The notes under the pieces were generated by a model. It saw only the letters and a list, made by a program, of their open reading frames with translations, did no database searches and was not told the origin of the DNA. The position numbers and the translations under genes are program-made. A DNA stretch of 64,000 nucleotides, from contig JADJBU010000026.1 in the NCBI GenBank assembly GCA_016703605.1, positions 1 through 64,000 on the forward strand. Direction: 5' to 3'. The number at the start of each line of letters is the position of its first letter. Within the stretch, counting starts at the first letter, position 1. This document shows positions 34,982 through 42,728 of this stretch, one piece after another. The stretch comes from Candidatus Villigracilis adiacens. GTDB taxonomy: Bacteria; Chloroflexota; Anaerolineae; Anaerolineales; Villigracilaceae.

Positions 34982-35085
34982 GGAGCGCGCTAAAAGATCG
35001 TTAATTGGACTGCAAAATCCCCTGATTTTGCAGTCCACGCCGACAACCTTCAAGGTTGATCAAAGCGCCCGATCATCAGGGTGTG
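34982..35085. repeat. Hairpin and degenerate repeat next to the MITE
   Basis: GGACTGCAAAATC (35007-35019) pairs with GATTTTGCAGTCC (35023-35035), followed by GACAACCTTCAAGGTTG. TTGGACTGCAAAA and GACAACCTT are also parts of the MITE family, so this looks like a decayed or rearranged second copy. No gene in this stretch. Confidence 0.5.
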
Positions 35086-35316
35086 TTAAACATCCACAGC
35101 CAGGCAGGTCAGGGTTTGCTCCACGCCGGGGATCGGCTGAATCTCGAGCGCGGTGACCCTGCCCAGCGCCGCCACATCCTCGGTTTCTGCGACCGCCACC
35201 GCGTCATACGGACCGAAGGTCATATGCGCCTCCTTGATGTTCTTGATACGGCGCAGCTGCTCGACGACATCTTTCACATCCCCGGCGCGGACTTTTATCA
35301 GGACATAGGCTTTCAT
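35086..35316 (-). CDS. Stand-alone Lrp/AsnC ligand-binding (RAM) domain protein
   Basis: A 76-aa protein consisting only of the effector-binding fold of Lrp/AsnC regulators (KAYVLIKVRAGDVKDVVEQL, KEAHMTFGPYDAVAVAETED). It lacks a DNA-binding helix-turn-helix. Stand-alone RAM proteins form oligomers that bind amino acids or partner proteins. ATG 35316 follows AAGGAGACACACA. It lies 14 bases after the FNT channel gene, in the same operon, and may modulate or sense the transported compound (context only). Confidence 0.85.
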   Translation of the reverse strand: MKAYVLIKVRAGDVKDVVEQLRRIKNIKEAHMTFGPYDAVAVAETEDVAALGRVTALEIQPIPGVEQTLTCLAVDV

Positions 35317-35330
35317 TGTGTGTCTCCTTT

Positions 35331-36221
35331 TTACAATTCTTTTTTCGAGCGCAGAAAAACCACCCAATAGATGGAGGCAACCAGGACGACGCCTCCGATG
35401 ATGTTCCCAATCGTAACAGGAATCAGGTTATCGACAAGGAATGCCTTCCAGGTCAGGGCTTCCAGCCCGGGAACTTTTTCAGCCACCTTTTCGACGAAAG
35501 CCGGATCGAACATATCGACAAACAGGGCGTAGGGGATGAAGTACATGTTCGCAATGCTGTGTTCGAACCCGGCGGCCACAAAGGCGGTGATCGGGAAAAT
35601 AATGGACGCGATCTTATCCAGCGTGGTCCGGGCGCTGAAGGACAGCCAGACCGCAAGACAGACCAGCCCATTGCACAGAATTCCCAGGGCAATGGCTTGC
35701 ACAAAATCCAGTTGACATTTGGCGACGGCGATCTTCAACGCGGCAATTCCGACCGAATCGGCGCCGAAGGTATATTGCCGGGTGAAGAACATCAGGACAG
35801 CAGTGCCGATGGCGCCGATGAAATTGCCCGTGTAGACGATTGCCCAATTGCGCAAAAGCGCCGGGGTGCTCACTTTGCGGCTCGCCCACGCCATAACGAT
35901 CAGGTTATTGCCGGTGAAGAGTTCCGCGCCGCCCACGATGACCAGGATCAAGCCAAGGCAGAAGACCAGTCCGCTCAGAAGGCGCGTCACCCCGTAGGGC
36001 AAACCCGTCGAAAAGGCTGCGCTGCCGTCTGCCGCCGTGACAGACATGCCGCCTGCCGAAACAGTGGTGGCAAAGACCGCACCAAGCGAAATGAATGCGC
36101 CAGCCAGGATGGCAAGCATTAACATGGTAAAGGCTGGCATCTCGGCTTTGCGAACGCCAAGATACTCCGCCTTGGTCGCCATTTCAGCCGGGAGCAATGA
36201 ATCGATTCGAATCTCGGACAT
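35331..36221 (-). CDS. Formate/nitrite transporter (FNT) family channel
   Basis: A 296-aa pentameric-channel protein with six helices. Family text: AILAGAFISLGAVFATTV, GAELFTGNNLIVMAWAS, NWAIVYTGNFIGAIGTAV, ILCNGLVCLAVWLSFSARTT, and FEHSIANMYFIPYALF with the pore histidine region, then NLIPVTIGNIIGGVVLV. It carries formate, nitrite or hydrosulfide; FocA, NirC and HSC cannot be told apart safely here. GAGGAAATTTTTT precedes ATG 36221. First gene of an operon with the RAM-domain protein. Formate transport would fit the C1 enzyme encoded at 37387. Confidence 0.92.
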   Translation of the reverse strand: MSEIRIDSLLPAEMATKAEYLGVRKAEMPAFTMLMLAILAGAFISLGAVFATTVSAGGMSVTAADGSAAFSTGLPYGVTRLLSGLVFCLGLILVIVGGAELFTGNNLIVMAWASRKVSTPALLRNWAIVYTGNFIGAIGTAVLMFFTRQYTFGADSVGIAALKIAVAKCQLDFVQAIALGILCNGLVCLAVWLSFSARTTLDKIASIIFPITAFVAAGFEHSIANMYFIPYALFVDMFDPAFVEKVAEKVPGLEALTWKAFLVDNLIPVTIGNIIGGVVLVASIYWVVFLRSKKEL

Positions 36222-36311
36222 AAAAAATTTCCTCTCGTTTATTTGTGATTTTATTCACAATGCAAGTATATCAGACCGTTCAAAAACTTTTGTAACAAAA
36301 TCCAAGTGATA

Positions 36312-37298
36312 TTAATCCGCCTTCGGCTTGCCGACCCGCTTCCGTGTTGAAAGAAACGAAGCCAGCCCCGCCGCAAGCAAAGCCGACAGGATGATGCCGC
36401 CAGCCACCGCCCGCCCGCTTTCGATGGATGTCGGCGGGGTTGGGAGCGGCGTTGGCGTATTGGTGTTCGTCGGCGTTACGGGCTGGGCAATCGTCGAAGT
36501 GGGAATCCCCAATGTGACTGTAACCGGAACCTCCGTCGGCGTGGGGGTCGCCGTCGAGGCGCGGCGGATGAGCAATTTTTGACCTTCAAAGATTTCATCG
36601 CCTGCCAGGCTGTTCAATAATTTCAACTCTGCAATGGTTGTGTCGTACGCAATGGCAATGCTCCAAAGCGCCTCGTTCTTTTGGACGATGTGATAAATCT
36701 CTCCGTTTGCAAGCGGGGTGTTCGGGACCACCGTCCCCGGCGTAACCGTCCGCGGTGCGGAGGTCGGCGAACCGGAACCGGTCGCTGGCGCAACGTCTGA
36801 ACCGGCAACGAGGACGAAATAGGTCAACCCGTTTGCGGCTGAAATGCCTGCGCCCACATCCTCGAATTCGGGCGAGAGCAAGACCTGCGAGTCCGCGCTG
36901 TTTGCCTGCCAGAAGGCAAGCGCGTCTTCATTGGTCACCGCCGAACCGGAATGGATCAACTCGGCAAATGAGCCGCCGAGAGAAAGATCGCCGCCGACCG
37001 GATAGCCTGCCGAAACCGCCCTTTGGTATGGGCGGCTCCCATCGCTGCCGAAATGAGTCAGAACCCCGGTGCTTGCGATGTAGTCGGCGTGGTTTTGCGC
37101 AACCGACATTAGAACCGAAGTTTGAAGATAGGGAGTCAACCCGTTTGCAACGCGCAGGGCGTTGAGGTCGCCGATCAGTTCGGCGGCTGCGGCATTTGGC
37201 GAGAAAAGCCCCGGGCGGGAAACAGCCCGATCGGACGGAAGCAGGATAAGGGTCAGGAAAAGAAGCGCGGTAAAGGTTTGGAATGAGAATCGTCGCAT
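36312..37298 (-). CDS. Secreted CAP-domain and LysM protein with C-terminal anchor
   Basis: A 328-aa exported protein: signal peptide (RRFSFQTFTALLFLTLILL), CAP/SCP domain (residues 38-165; LIGDLNALRVANGLTPYLQT, SVAQNHADYIASTGVLTHFG with the cavity His, FEDVGAGISAANG), LysM (about 205-255; IYHIVQKNEALWSIAIAYDT, AGDEIFEGQKLLIRR), a Thr/Pro-rich linker and a C-terminal hydrophobic helix (GGIILSALLAAGLASFLS) with a basic end. LysM indicates peptidoglycan binding; the CAP role is unknown. ATG 37298 lies 6 nt after minus-strand TATAAT (37310-37305): predicted leaderless. Confidence 0.88.
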   Translation of the reverse strand: MRRFSFQTFTALLFLTLILLPSDRAVSRPGLFSPNAAAAELIGDLNALRVANGLTPYLQTSVLMSVAQNHADYIASTGVLTHFGSDGSRPYQRAVSAGYPVGGDLSLGGSFAELIHSGSAVTNEDALAFWQANSADSQVLLSPEFEDVGAGISAANGLTYFVLVAGSDVAPATGSGSPTSAPRTVTPGTVVPNTPLANGEIYHIVQKNEALWSIAIAYDTTIAELKLLNSLAGDEIFEGQKLLIRRASTATPTPTEVPVTVTLGIPTSTIAQPVTPTNTNTPTPLPTPPTSIESGRAVAGGIILSALLAAGLASFLSTRKRVGKPKAD

Positions 37299-37386
37299 CC
37301 AAAAATTATACCCAGCAAGGCTTCTCAAAATCCATGACCTGGGGGTAAAATTATATATAATGTATAATCTCTAGGAGACGCACTCC

Positions 37387-38841
37387 ATGCCAGGCTTTAC
37401 ACCCGGAAGACGCTATCAACCGCCGTTCATGCCGTTTAAACGACAGCCGTTCAGAAAACGCGCGCTGGCAAAGATCGAGGCTGCCATCAAAGGTCCGTTG
37501 TTTGGCTGCCGCATGTGCGGAAACTGCCTGTTGCAGGAGACCGCCTTCATCTGCCCGATGGAATGCCCCAAGGGGCTGCGCAACGGTCCGTGCGGCGGCT
37601 CGACGCCGGAACGCTGTTATGTGGACGCTTCGCGCCCCTGCATCTGGTACAAGATCTATGAGCGTTCGTTCAAACTGGGGCGCGAAGCGTTATTGCTCGA
37701 AGTTTTACCGCCGATGGATTGGAACAAAGCCGGGACGGATTCCTGGGGCGATGTGTTCGAGCAGGCGGGCAAAGTGGGGATTAAGAACGTCGCCTCGGGT
37801 CTGACTTCGGGCGGGGCTGATTCAGTTTCTCAGACCTTGGATTCCATCTTTAGACCCGTCCGCCAGCCCGGTTGGTGGCAGGGTGATTCTGAATATCACG
37901 CGCCAAAGTACGAGGGGGCGGCATCTGAACTGGAGCAGCGCCTGAAAGCCGGTGAGTTCGTCGTCGCGGCGGAAGTCACCCCTCCCCTTTCGGTGAACAC
38001 CGGCAAACTCAAAGAAAACATCGAAATGCTCAAGCCGTATGTGACGGCGCTCAACTTTACAGACAGCGCCTCGGCAATTCCGCGCATGTCTTCGCTGGCG
38101 TGCAGCAAAACCGCGCTCGACCTCGACGCCGAACCGGTGATGCAGATCACCGGGCGGGATAATACGCGCGTCAGCCTGCAATCGAACGTGATAGGCGCTT
38201 CGGCGTTGGGCGTGCGCAACGTCCTCTGCCTGACGGGCGACAGCATGGCGCTGGGACCGGGTCCGCAGGGGCGGCTGGATATCGTAGACCTCGACGGGAT
38301 ACAAATGCTGTGGGTTCTGCGCCGGATGCGCGACGAGGGAAAATACCTGGATGGGCGCGAGATCAAATTTCCGCCGAGGTATTTCCTTGGGGCGGCGGCT
38401 TCACCGTTCGCGTCGAATATGAAGTTTCAGGCGCTGCGCGAGCAGAAGAAGGTGAACGCGGGGGCGCAATTCTTCCAGACCAATGTGGTCTTCGACGCGG
38501 ACGCGCTGGATGAATGGTTGAATGAAATTACCAGGCGCGATATTCTCGACAAGGTTTACATCCTGATCGGCATCACGCCGCTGAAGAATTACAAGACCGC
38601 CGCATACATGGCGAAAAAAATCCCCGGCGTGTTCGTGCCGGAGAAGGTCTTGAAGCGCATGGAAGCCGCAAAGGAAAAGGGAAACGAGCAGGAGGAGGGG
38701 CTTCAGATCGCGCTTGAACTGGTGGAGAAGATAAAACCCAAACAGGGTGTGAGCGGAATCCACATTATGGCGGTGGGCTGGGAGGAGAGCGTGCCGCGAA
38801 TTGTCACTGAGGCGGGGCTGGGGAAAAAGGGACTGCCCTGA
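37387..38841 (+). CDS. Fused MetV-like zinc domain and methylenetetrahydrofolate reductase
   Basis: A 484-aa protein. Residues 35-85 form a cysteine-rich MTHFR_C (MetV-type) domain (FGCRMCGNCLLQETAFICPM, then CPKGLRNGPCGG). The rest is a TIM-barrel methylenetetrahydrofolate reductase (FVVAAEVTPPLSVNTGKL, ALNFTDSASAIPRMSS, MQITGRDNTRVSLQSNVIGA, VLCLTGDSM). In acetogens MetV and MetF are separate subunits; here they form one chain. It reduces methylene-THF to methyl-THF in the methyl branch of one-carbon metabolism. TATAAT lies at 37363-37368 and an AGGAG site precedes ATG 37387. The C-terminus (GKKGLP) runs into a dispersed CCCTGAG...CGAAGGG repeat that supplies the stop. Confidence 0.88.
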   Translation: MPGFTPGRRYQPPFMPFKRQPFRKRALAKIEAAIKGPLFGCRMCGNCLLQETAFICPMECPKGLRNGPCGGSTPERCYVDASRPCIWYKIYERSFKLGREALLLEVLPPMDWNKAGTDSWGDVFEQAGKVGIKNVASGLTSGGADSVSQTLDSIFRPVRQPGWWQGDSEYHAPKYEGAASELEQRLKAGEFVVAAEVTPPLSVNTGKLKENIEMLKPYVTALNFTDSASAIPRMSSLACSKTALDLDAEPVMQITGRDNTRVSLQSNVIGASALGVRNVLCLTGDSMALGPGPQGRLDIVDLDGIQMLWVLRRMRDEGKYLDGREIKFPPRYFLGAAASPFASNMKFQALREQKKVNAGAQFFQTNVVFDADALDEWLNEITRRDILDKVYILIGITPLKNYKTAAYMAKKIPGVFVPEKVLKRMEAAKEKGNEQEEGLQIALELVEKIKPKQGVSGIHIMAVGWEESVPRIVTEAGLGKKGLP

Positions 38842-38860
38842 GTTTATCGAAGGGTCAAGG

Positions 38861-39415
38861 TCAGCGCAAGAGGGCGGTCTCGTCGCGGGTGAGGTCGCGC
38901 CATTCGCCAACGGACAGGTTTTCAAGCGTCAAATCGCCGATTGCAACGCGAAATATCCGCAGGGTGAACAAGCCAACCGCCGCGGTCATGTGGCGGATCT
39001 GGCGTTTTTTGCCTTCGCGTAATTTGGCTTCGAGCCAGTGAGTCGCTCCATGCGGGGTGACAGGTTTGGGTCTGGCTGGCAGGCCCGGGGTGGGAATGAG
39101 GCGGAAGGAGGCGGGGCGGGTGAAATGATCCTTGAGTTGGACTCCGTCCGAGAGTTGAGTCAACTTCTCCTGGGTCGGGTTGCCCTCCACCATCACAAGA
39201 TAGGTTTTTTCGATATGATGCCGCGGGTCGGTGAGGCGTTTGATCAACGCGCCGTCGTCGGTGAGCAAAAGCAAGCCTTCGCTGTCGCGGTCGAGCCGCC
39301 CGGCGGCGTAGACGTTTGGGATGCTGATGTAGTCCTTCAATGTGGGATGCCCCGTGCCTTCATCGGTAAACTGTGAAAGGACGCCGTAGGGTTTATTGAA
39401 GAGAAGGTAACGCAT
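38861..39415 (-). CDS. 23S rRNA pseudouridine synthase, RluE/RsuA family
   Basis: A 184-aa enzyme without the S4 RNA-binding domain, most like RluE, which makes one pseudouridine in 23S rRNA. Motifs: YLLFNKPYGVLSQFTDEGTG, VYAAGRLDRDSEGLLLLTDD with the catalytic Asp in GRLD, KTYLVMVEG, and KLREGKKRQIRHMTAAVGL. The ATG at 39415 has no ribosome-binding site; a minus-strand TATGAT (39428-39423) ends 7 nt before it, so it is predicted leaderless. It is divergent from the SpoU methyltransferase with only 17 bases between start codons. Confidence 0.92.
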   Translation of the reverse strand: MRYLLFNKPYGVLSQFTDEGTGHPTLKDYISIPNVYAAGRLDRDSEGLLLLTDDGALIKRLTDPRHHIEKTYLVMVEGNPTQEKLTQLSDGVQLKDHFTRPASFRLIPTPGLPARPKPVTPHGATHWLEAKLREGKKRQIRHMTAAVGLFTLRIFRVAIGDLTLENLSVGEWRDLTRDETALLR

Positions 39416-39432
39416 GGGTATAATCATACCCG
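39416..39432. promoter_or_regulatory. 17-bp divergent gap with overlapping -10 elements
   Basis: Plus-strand TATAAT (39419-39424) is 8 nt before the ATG at 39433; minus-strand TATGAT (39428-39423) is 7 nt before the ATG at 39415. The two hexamers share two bases. Polymerases firing in opposite directions would compete, and each -35 must lie inside the other gene. The two genes both modify RNA. Confidence 0.65.
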
Positions 39433-40062
39433 ATGAGCGATTTGATCTTTGAGGTTCGGGTATGTCAAAGTTGCGGGCTGCGCTACCCCATGCAAAAGGG
39501 ACACGCCTTCGGCGAGCGATGCCCGCATTGTTTGGGCGGGACGCGGGTTGCGGCGAGTAAAACGGTCGGCGATGAAGGGCGTATGAATGAAAAGCCCGCG
39601 ATGAAAAAAAATGGATTGCATGCCGTTTTGCTGGATAATATCCGGTCGGCGTGGAATGTCGGCTCGATCCTTCGCAGCGCCGACGGTTTCGGCTTTGACC
39701 ATGTTTATCTTTGCGGCATCACCCCCACCCCGGAAAATGAAGCGGTGACGAAGACCTCGCTCGGCGCGGAGGAAACGCTTCCGTGGTCGCATCACAAGGA
39801 CGCGGTGAATCTGGTTTCAGGGTTGAAACGCGAAGGCTGGCGGGTGGTCGCGCTGGAGGAAGGCGAAGGCGCAAAAGATATTCGGCGGCGCAAACATAAC
39901 GCCGTGGAAAAAACCGTTCTGATCCTCGGCAGCGAAGTAACCGGCGTGGACCCGGACCTGTTGACGCTGTCTGATGAAATGCTGGCGATCCCCATGCGCG
40001 GACAAAAACGATCCCTGAATGTCGCCATTGCATTCAGCGTGGCGGCGTTCGCACTGGTATAA
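39433..40062 (+). CDS. SpoU/TrmH-family RNA methyltransferase with N-terminal zinc ribbon
   Basis: A 209-aa SPOUT methyltransferase acting on ribose 2'-O of tRNA or rRNA. Motif 1 is LDNIRSAWNVGSILRSADG, motif 2 LILGSEVTGVDPDLL, motif 3 IPMRGQKRSLNVAIAFSVAA, forming the knotted SAM site. The first 40 residues add a putative zinc ribbon (VCQSCGLRYP, ERCPHCLGG) not found in minimal TrmH enzymes. The predicted leaderless start is at 39433. The target base cannot be assigned. Confidence 0.9.
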   Translation: MSDLIFEVRVCQSCGLRYPMQKGHAFGERCPHCLGGTRVAASKTVGDEGRMNEKPAMKKNGLHAVLLDNIRSAWNVGSILRSADGFGFDHVYLCGITPTPENEAVTKTSLGAEETLPWSHHKDAVNLVSGLKREGWRVVALEEGEGAKDIRRRKHNAVEKTVLILGSEVTGVDPDLLTLSDEMLAIPMRGQKRSLNVAIAFSVAAFALV

Positions 40063-40208
40063 AATTTCGCCCCAAACACCAACTGCCGCGCCCCCGAGGT
40101 TTTTTCGCGCAGACCTTTGGGACGTTTTTCTTAGAGACTGTTTCTTAAATCTTTTTTGCCACAGAGCACACAGAGAATCTTGAGAAACCTTTAAAACCGG
40201 AGATAACT

Positions 40209-40925
40209 ATGATGAAAAACCCGTTTAGGCAAATCCCATTTTGGGTCGCATTTTTTATTTTAAGTTCCCTGGCCTGTCAGGCATTGGGCGGGGGGACTGA
40301 AGCGCCGCCTGCAACAGAAGCGGAACCGCCCGCCATCGTCGAGACCGGACTAACCCCCGGGCTTCCGTATGATGCGTCTGAATATGCTTGCGAACCGTTC
40401 AGCGATATTCCTGCGGCGGCTCAATATCCGGCTCCGCCCGAGGTAGTGATCGATACCCTGGCGCGTTACACAGCGACGATCCGCATGGCAAAAGGCGGGG
40501 AGATATTTATCGAACTGTACGACGATCAGGCGCCGATCACGGTCAACAATTTTGTCTTTCTCGCTTGCAAGGGATTCTACGACGGCACAACCTTCCACCG
40601 CGTACTGCCCGAATTCATGGCGCAGGCCGGCGACCCAACCGGAACCGGCATGGGTGGACCCGGGTATGAATTCATCAACGAATACAGCGACCTGACCTTC
40701 AGCAAGCCCGGCGTACTCGCCATGGCAAACGCGGGACCCGATACGAACGGCAGCCAGTTCTTCATCACCTTCGTGCCAGCGCCCTGGCTGGACGGCGGAT
40801 TTACGATCTTCGGCAAGGTGCTGCAAGGCATGGATGTGGTATCCGAAATCACATTACGCGACCCGGATGCAAACCCGTCCTTTCAGGGAGATATCATCGA
40901 ACAGATCAGTATTCAAAGAAATTAG
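40209..40925 (+). CDS. Cyclophilin-type peptidyl-prolyl isomerase lipoprotein
   Basis: A 238-aa extracytoplasmic prolyl isomerase. Lipoprotein signal with lipobox LSSLAC near residue 23, an acidic/Pro-rich linker, then a cyclophilin domain (residues 85-238): DDQAPITVNNFVFLACKGF, YDGTTFHRVLPEFMAQAGDP with the FHR catalytic motif, NGSQFFITFVPAPWLDGGFT and IFGKVLQGMDVV. It probably assists folding of exported proteins at the outer face of the membrane. GGAG lies 6 nt before ATG 40209; a second ATG follows at once. Confidence 0.92.
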   Translation: MMKNPFRQIPFWVAFFILSSLACQALGGGTEAPPATEAEPPAIVETGLTPGLPYDASEYACEPFSDIPAAAQYPAPPEVVIDTLARYTATIRMAKGGEIFIELYDDQAPITVNNFVFLACKGFYDGTTFHRVLPEFMAQAGDPTGTGMGGPGYEFINEYSDLTFSKPGVLAMANAGPDTNGSQFFITFVPAPWLDGGFTIFGKVLQGMDVVSEITLRDPDANPSFQGDIIEQISIQRN

Positions 40926-40999
40926 AACCGATCTGAAAATTATGCCCAAGGCGGCGTCCTCCGGTTCAAATTAGACGTTATCGGAAACAACTTGTGGAG

Positions 41000-41058
41000 A
41001 CCGCCCCGAAGGTTTTGCTGGGTAATTTGAGCGTTGGATGGCAAACTTCGGGACGGTT
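41000..41058. repeat. Inverted repeat of the CCCGAAGGTT family
   Basis: ACCGCCCCGAAGGTTTTGC and the inverse arm CAAACTTCGGGACGGTTT enclose a short spacer. Similar arm pairs occur at 50778-50838 and about 24990/25327, with single arms at 6915-6933 and 40111-40128. Located between convergent genes. Confidence 0.6.
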
Positions 41059-41082
41059 TATTTCAGTTACTTTGGACGCGCG

Positions 41083-41985
41083 TCAGGGCAGGATGGGGAT
41101 GAGAGCCTTGTACCATAACTGGGTGATCACTTCGTAGCCCGCCGCATTGGGGTGCATCCCGTCGGAAGAGAGGGTGGCGGCGCTGGTAAAAATTTCACCG
41201 CCCCAAAAATCCACCGTCAACGCGCCGTATTTCGCAGACCACTTCACGATCTCTTCGTTATATTTTTCCGCCTGAAGCGACATGCTTTCCAATTCCGCGG
41301 CGGTGATGGAGGGATAAAGTTCGCCGCGGTTCCTTGCTGGACGTTTGGACTGGTCGTCCAACCTGGCGACGATCACCTCCGCCCCGGCTTTGCGTAATTC
41401 AGAAATGGTCAAAGATATATTTTCGGAGTAACGCGCAAGGTCAAGTTCCTCCTGCCCGGGGGTCACTTCGCCATCGCCAGCGTAGAGTTCCCACAGGTCG
41501 TTCCCGCCGATCCAGACCAGAGCCACGGATGGGCGTCCCTGCGCCGAGGCGGAACGGACTTCGGTGACGGCGCGGTCCAACTGCCCTGAAAAATTCGCGG
41601 CGCCGAGGATCACGTCGTCAGACGTCCAGCCGGTTTGACCAAAACTGATGACGGTCGAACCGGGTCGAATCTGGCTGACGAGTTCGAGAAGCCGCCCAGG
41701 GTAGCCGCGCCCGGTCTCGTCGCCGTCGCCCCGTGTCAGGTCGTCGCCGATGGTGATGATGTAGATGGGTCCGGCTGGGAGGGCTTGCGGCGAGGCAAAG
41801 GCAAAGGTTGGGGTGGCGGAAGGCAGAGGCGTGGCAAGAACCGGGGTGATCGCGGGCGCCGGCGTGGAAACGACCACAGAGGTCACAGGGGGAAGCGCTC
41901 CGTCCGCGGTAATCTCCTGACGGCAGGCGGTTGTTAGAAATAGCAAACTTAAAAACAGAGCGCGGGATGTTCTAAATTTTCTCAT
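41083..41985 (-). CDS. SGNH/GDSL-hydrolase-like lipoprotein with Asp in place of the catalytic Ser
   Basis: A 300-aa exported lipoprotein (lipobox FLTTAC) with a Thr/Pro linker and an SGNH fold: block I reads IITIGDDLTRGDG, block II FGQTGWTSDD, block III VWIGGNDLW, and the last block SSDGMHPNAAGY with Asp and His. In active enzymes block I is GDSL; here residue 82 is Asp (GAC, bases 41742-41740) so the nucleophile is missing. Either it is an inactive binding protein, another residue serves, or the base call is wrong. ATG 41985 follows GGGGAAACC. An in-frame TTG four codons earlier is an alternative. Confidence 0.82.
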   Translation of the reverse strand: MRKFRTSRALFLSLLFLTTACRQEITADGALPPVTSVVVSTPAPAITPVLATPLPSATPTFAFASPQALPAGPIYIITIGDDLTRGDGDETGRGYPGRLLELVSQIRPGSTVISFGQTGWTSDDVILGAANFSGQLDRAVTEVRSASAQGRPSVALVWIGGNDLWELYAGDGEVTPGQEELDLARYSENISLTISELRKAGAEVIVARLDDQSKRPARNRGELYPSITAAELESMSLQAEKYNEEIVKWSAKYGALTVDFWGGEIFTSAATLSSDGMHPNAAGYEVITQLWYKALIPILP

Positions 41986-42169
41986 CGGTTTCCCCAATTG
42001 CTGGCGTGAAGGCGCGGGGTTGTCGGTTCCGCGTTTCCGTAAATAGGCGGGTTCATTTTTTCTCTTCCTGCTGCCGGTGTAAGAGTGGCATTATACCCCG
42101 AAGAGAAATGAAGGCTTGCCACGCGACTTTTCAGCGCATATCGCGTATCTTTACATAAAGGAGAAAAAA

Positions 42170-42364
42170 ATGCAGGCGCAAAGACAATCTTTACGAAGAT
42201 CGAAACATGACCGGATCATCGCCGGGGTATGCGGCGGACTTGGCGAATTTTTTGGAATCAGCCCGTTTTGGTTCAGGCTTGCCATGTTCATTGCGTTCAT
42301 TCCGGGCGGGGTGCCGGGTATTCTCATCTATCTTCTGGCGATGATCGTCATCCCGGCGGAGTAG
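42170..42364 (+). CDS. PspC-domain membrane protein
   Basis: A 64-aa PspC protein: SKHDRIIAGVCGGLGEFFGI followed by SPFWFRLAMFIAFIPGGVPG and a helix ending IVIPAE. PspC domains take part in envelope-stress responses. The start is ATG 42170 because AAAGGAG precedes it; the longer frame from 42116 has no signal. It is followed 28 bases later by another small membrane protein gene in the same direction. Confidence 0.9.
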   Translation: MQAQRQSLRRSKHDRIIAGVCGGLGEFFGISPFWFRLAMFIAFIPGGVPGILIYLLAMIVIPAE

Positions 42365-42392
42365 GTTTGCGCGAAGTTAAAAAGGAGCCGGA

Positions 42393-42614
42393 ATGACAAA
42401 CGAAACAACGGCGGTCGGGCAAAAACGCCCCGTAAAAAGAGGCACTTACCGCGGCGGCGCATCGGAAGCGGTTTATGCATTCGGGTTGTTCGGCGCATGG
42501 TATTACTATCTGACCACCGCCTCGTCAATATGGATGGGGTTACTTGGAATCCTCAAAGGGTTTATCTGGCCCGCCACCCTGGTCTACGAAATCCTGAAAT
42601 ATCTGGAGATGTGA
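42393..42614 (+). CDS. Small membrane protein, 73 aa
   Basis: Starts at ATG 42393 after AAAAGGAGCCGGA. The N-terminus is basic and polar (QKRPVKRGTYRGG), followed by two hydrophobic stretches (SEAVYAFGLFGAWYYYL and WMGLLGILKGFIWPATLVY). It resembles small proteins often found near PspC genes, but no named family is claimed. Probably co-transcribed with the PspC gene. Confidence 0.75.
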   Translation: MTNETTAVGQKRPVKRGTYRGGASEAVYAFGLFGAWYYYLTTASSIWMGLLGILKGFIWPATLVYEILKYLEM

Positions 42615-42622
42615 GAAGAACA

Positions 42623-42683
42623 GCAGGGGCGATCCTCCCATGATGGTTAGGCGGTTCGACAAACCCTGAAGGATCGCCCCTGC
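42623..42683. repeat. 14-bp-armed inverted repeat between convergent genes
   Basis: GCAGGGGCGATCCT (42623-42636) and AGGATCGCCCCTGC (42670-42683) are perfect inverted complements 33 bases apart. No T-run. Either a dispersed palindrome or a factor-dependent terminator between the small membrane protein gene and the convergent YgjV-GNAT gene. Confidence 0.6.
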
Positions 42684-42728
42684 GCTGAGATCGAGCCAGG
42701 CAGATGCTGAAAAATCGGCGTGGGCCGG

